NCBI GenBank assembly: GCA_023442755.1
Contig: JAEZXS010000073.1
Coordinates: 1 to 64,000 of the forward strand
DNA length: 64,000 bases
From: Pseudomonadota bacterium
GTDB lineage: Bacteria > Desulfobacterota > Syntrophobacteria > Syntrophobacterales > Syntrophobacteraceae
Reading direction: 5' to 3'
Shown: positions 62,714 through 64,000 of the stretch, piece by piece
How positions within the stretch are numbered: the first letter of the stretch is position 1
Layout of the letters: each line of letters starts with the position of its first letter
Position numbers and translations under genes: made by a program
The notes under the pieces: model-generated
The model's database searches: none
What the model was told of the DNA's origin: nothing
The model's input: only the letters and a program-made list of their open reading frames with translations

Positions 62714-64000
62714 ATGAACGAGAAGAATGCTTTAACACCAGTCACTGGCGCCGTAATGGTAATCGGAGGCGGTATTGCCGGTATGCAGTCCGCTCTGGAT
62801 CTTGCGGATTCCGGTTATTACGTCTACCTGGTCGAAAAAGACCCTTCCATCGGCGGGGTGATGGCCCAGCTCGACAAGACCTTCCCCACCAATGAATGCG
62901 CGATGTGAATTATCTCCCCCAAGCTGGTCGAGGTCGGCCGGCATCTTAACATTGAACTGCTTACTCTTTCCGAAGTTCAGGAAGTTACCGGCGAACCGGG
63001 AAACTTCAACGTAAAGCTCCTGCAAAAACCCCGTTTTATCGATGCTTCCAAATGCACCGGTTGCGGCGAATGCGCCCGGGTCTGCCCCATAGAGCGAAAG
63101 AACGAATACGACATGGGACTGAGCGAACGGCGCGCTGCATTCCGCAGGTATGCCCAGGCAGTGCCCGGGGCGTTTTCGATCGAAAAGCGCGGCACCTCTC
63201 CCTGTAAGGCTACCTGTCCGGCACACATCTCCGTCCAGGGCTATGTTGCTCTGACGGCCCAGGGCAAGTACCAGGAAGCTCTCAAACTGGTAAAAGAAGA
63301 AAATCCCCTGCCCGCCATCTGCGGGCGCGTCTGTCATCATCCCTGCGAGTCCGCCTGCAAGCGCGGCGAATTCGACCAGCCGGTCGCAATCGATTCCATC
63401 AAGCGTTTCATTGCGGACCTGGACCTCGATGCCGAGACCCGCTACGTTCCCACGGTTAAGCCAAAGCGCAGCGAGAAGGTGGCGATCATCGGCTCCGGTC
63501 CTGCCGGCCTTTCCTGTGCCTATTACCTGGCAATCGAAGGCTACCAGGTAACCGTTTTCGAAAAGCTTCCGGTGCTCGGCGGCATGCTGGCGGTCGGAAT
63601 TCCCTCCTACAGGCTTCCCAAGGACATCATCGCGGCCGAAATTCAGGTCATGCGGGATATGGGAGTCGAATTCAAAACGGGAGTGGAGATCGGAAAAGAC
63701 TTCACCATCTCGCAGCTCAGGTCTCAGGGTTACAAAGCCTTTTTCATGGGCATCGGCGCCCATGAGTGCAAGGCGCTCGGAATTCCGGGCGAAGAGCTCC
63801 AGGGGGTCGTTCCCGGGGTCGAGTACCTCAGGGACATCAGCCTGGGCAAGAAGGTCGACCTGGGAGACCGCATAGCCGTCATAGGCGGCGGCAACGTGGC
63901 CATGGATACGGTGCGCACGGCGCTTCGCAACGGCTCCAAAAAGCCCCTCATAATCTACCGGCGCAGCGAGAAGGAAATGCCCGCCAACGCGGAAGAAATC
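62714..64000 (+). CDS. hdrA: HdrA-type flavoprotein with selenocysteine and GltD-like domain (3' end outside window)
   Basis: The frame from ATG 62714 runs to the window end if the TGA at 62906-62908 is read as selenocysteine (residue 65, [18 protein letters not shown]). Features in order: FAD-binding [12 protein letters not shown] (about 16-27); the Sec-containing cluster segment; a ferredoxin-like [12 protein letters not shown] (about 117-128); then a GltD-like section with [30 protein letters not shown], and nucleotide-binding motifs [14 protein letters not shown] and [13 protein letters not shown]. HdrA proteins bifurcate or confurcate electrons among heterodisulfide-type, ferredoxin and NAD(P)H partners. 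The fused GltD-like part suggests NAD(P)H as one partner (inference). AGGAG lies nine bases before the start. Confidence 0.9.
62923..62942 (+). promoter_or_regulatory. Candidate bacterial SECIS stem-loop downstream of the UGA codon
   Basis: GCTGGTC (62923-62929) can pair with GGCCGGC (62936-62942, two G-U pairs), leaving a six-base loop GAGGTC about 18 bases after the UGA. The GGUC loop resembles the E. coli fdhF element recognised by SelB. It lies within the coding sequence, as expected for bacteria. Confidence 0.65.

Noticed and set aside
62906..62908. Stop codon making hdrA a pseudogene
   Set aside because: The frame continues undamaged for more than 1 kb, the TGA replaces a conserved cysteine, and a SECIS-like stem follows. 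Selenocysteine explains it better.

Overview
The window looks like chromosomal DNA of an anaerobic, respiratory or syntrophic bacterium of the former Deltaproteobacteria, Syntrophobacter-like. This is an inference from gene content. The evidence is an HdrA-type flavoprotein with an in-frame UGA (selenocysteine) fused to a glutamate-synthase-like domain, a Desulfovibrio-Mop-type molybdenum aldehyde oxidoreductase, an 11-subunit complex I lacking NuoE, NuoF and NuoG, a nickel/cobalt ECF transporter with NikK and NikL, and PAS sensors ending in a CxxC/CxxC tail. No rRNA, tRNA or CRISPR array was recognised.

Layout. 1-5.2 kb (minus): a molybdenum hydroxylase with its maturation genes: Mop-type oxidoreductase, a TusE/DsrC-like sulfur carrier, a cysteine desulfurase and XdhC. 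5.5-8 kb (plus): NhaA, then a yybP-ykoY-type riboswitch with terminator before a TerC-family gene. 8-8.6 kb: tandem repeats. 8.6-10.7 kb (minus): tsaE and the bifunctional NAD(P)HX repair enzyme. 11.3-21.3 kb (plus): nuoABCDHIJKLMN. 21.4-23.1 kb: a secreted phosphoesterase and a small zinc-ribbon membrane protein.

23.5-29.3 kb is an AT-richer island. It is bounded on the left by a duplicated 3' piece of the nitroreductase gene whose intact copy lies on the right. It carries a C5 DNA methyltransferase, convergent with a three-gene operon of Vsr endonuclease, a double-GHKL kinase-like ATPase and a receiver domain fused to a HEPN-like domain. This is the best candidate for a poorly described (probably defence or DNA-quality) system.

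29.9-38.6 kb: a PAS sensor, a nickel/cobalt ECF operon (nikK, nikL, a small membrane protein, cbiM, cbiQ, fused cbiO) with a structured leader, and a divergent porin-like gene. 38.6-45.1 kb (minus): a heat-shock operon dnaK-cbpA-cbpM-clpB. 45.4-51.4 kb: a truncated RelE-like toxin, a fusion of a solute-binding domain to a TRIC-like membrane domain, an RCK potassium channel, a PAS histidine-kinase-like protein lacking its phospho-acceptor His, and an AF1514-family gene.

51.4-60.4 kb is a second accessory stretch with much gene decay. It holds a TetR-MFS-rifampicin-phosphotransferase-like cassette with an inverted duplication of its 3' end, a second TetR-cupin-DUF6448 operon, an adaptor (HlyD-like) pseudogene and a frameshifted anti-sigma-factor pseudogene flanked by inverted repeats. 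60.6-64 kb: an M32 carboxypeptidase and the selenocysteine HdrA, cut by the window end.
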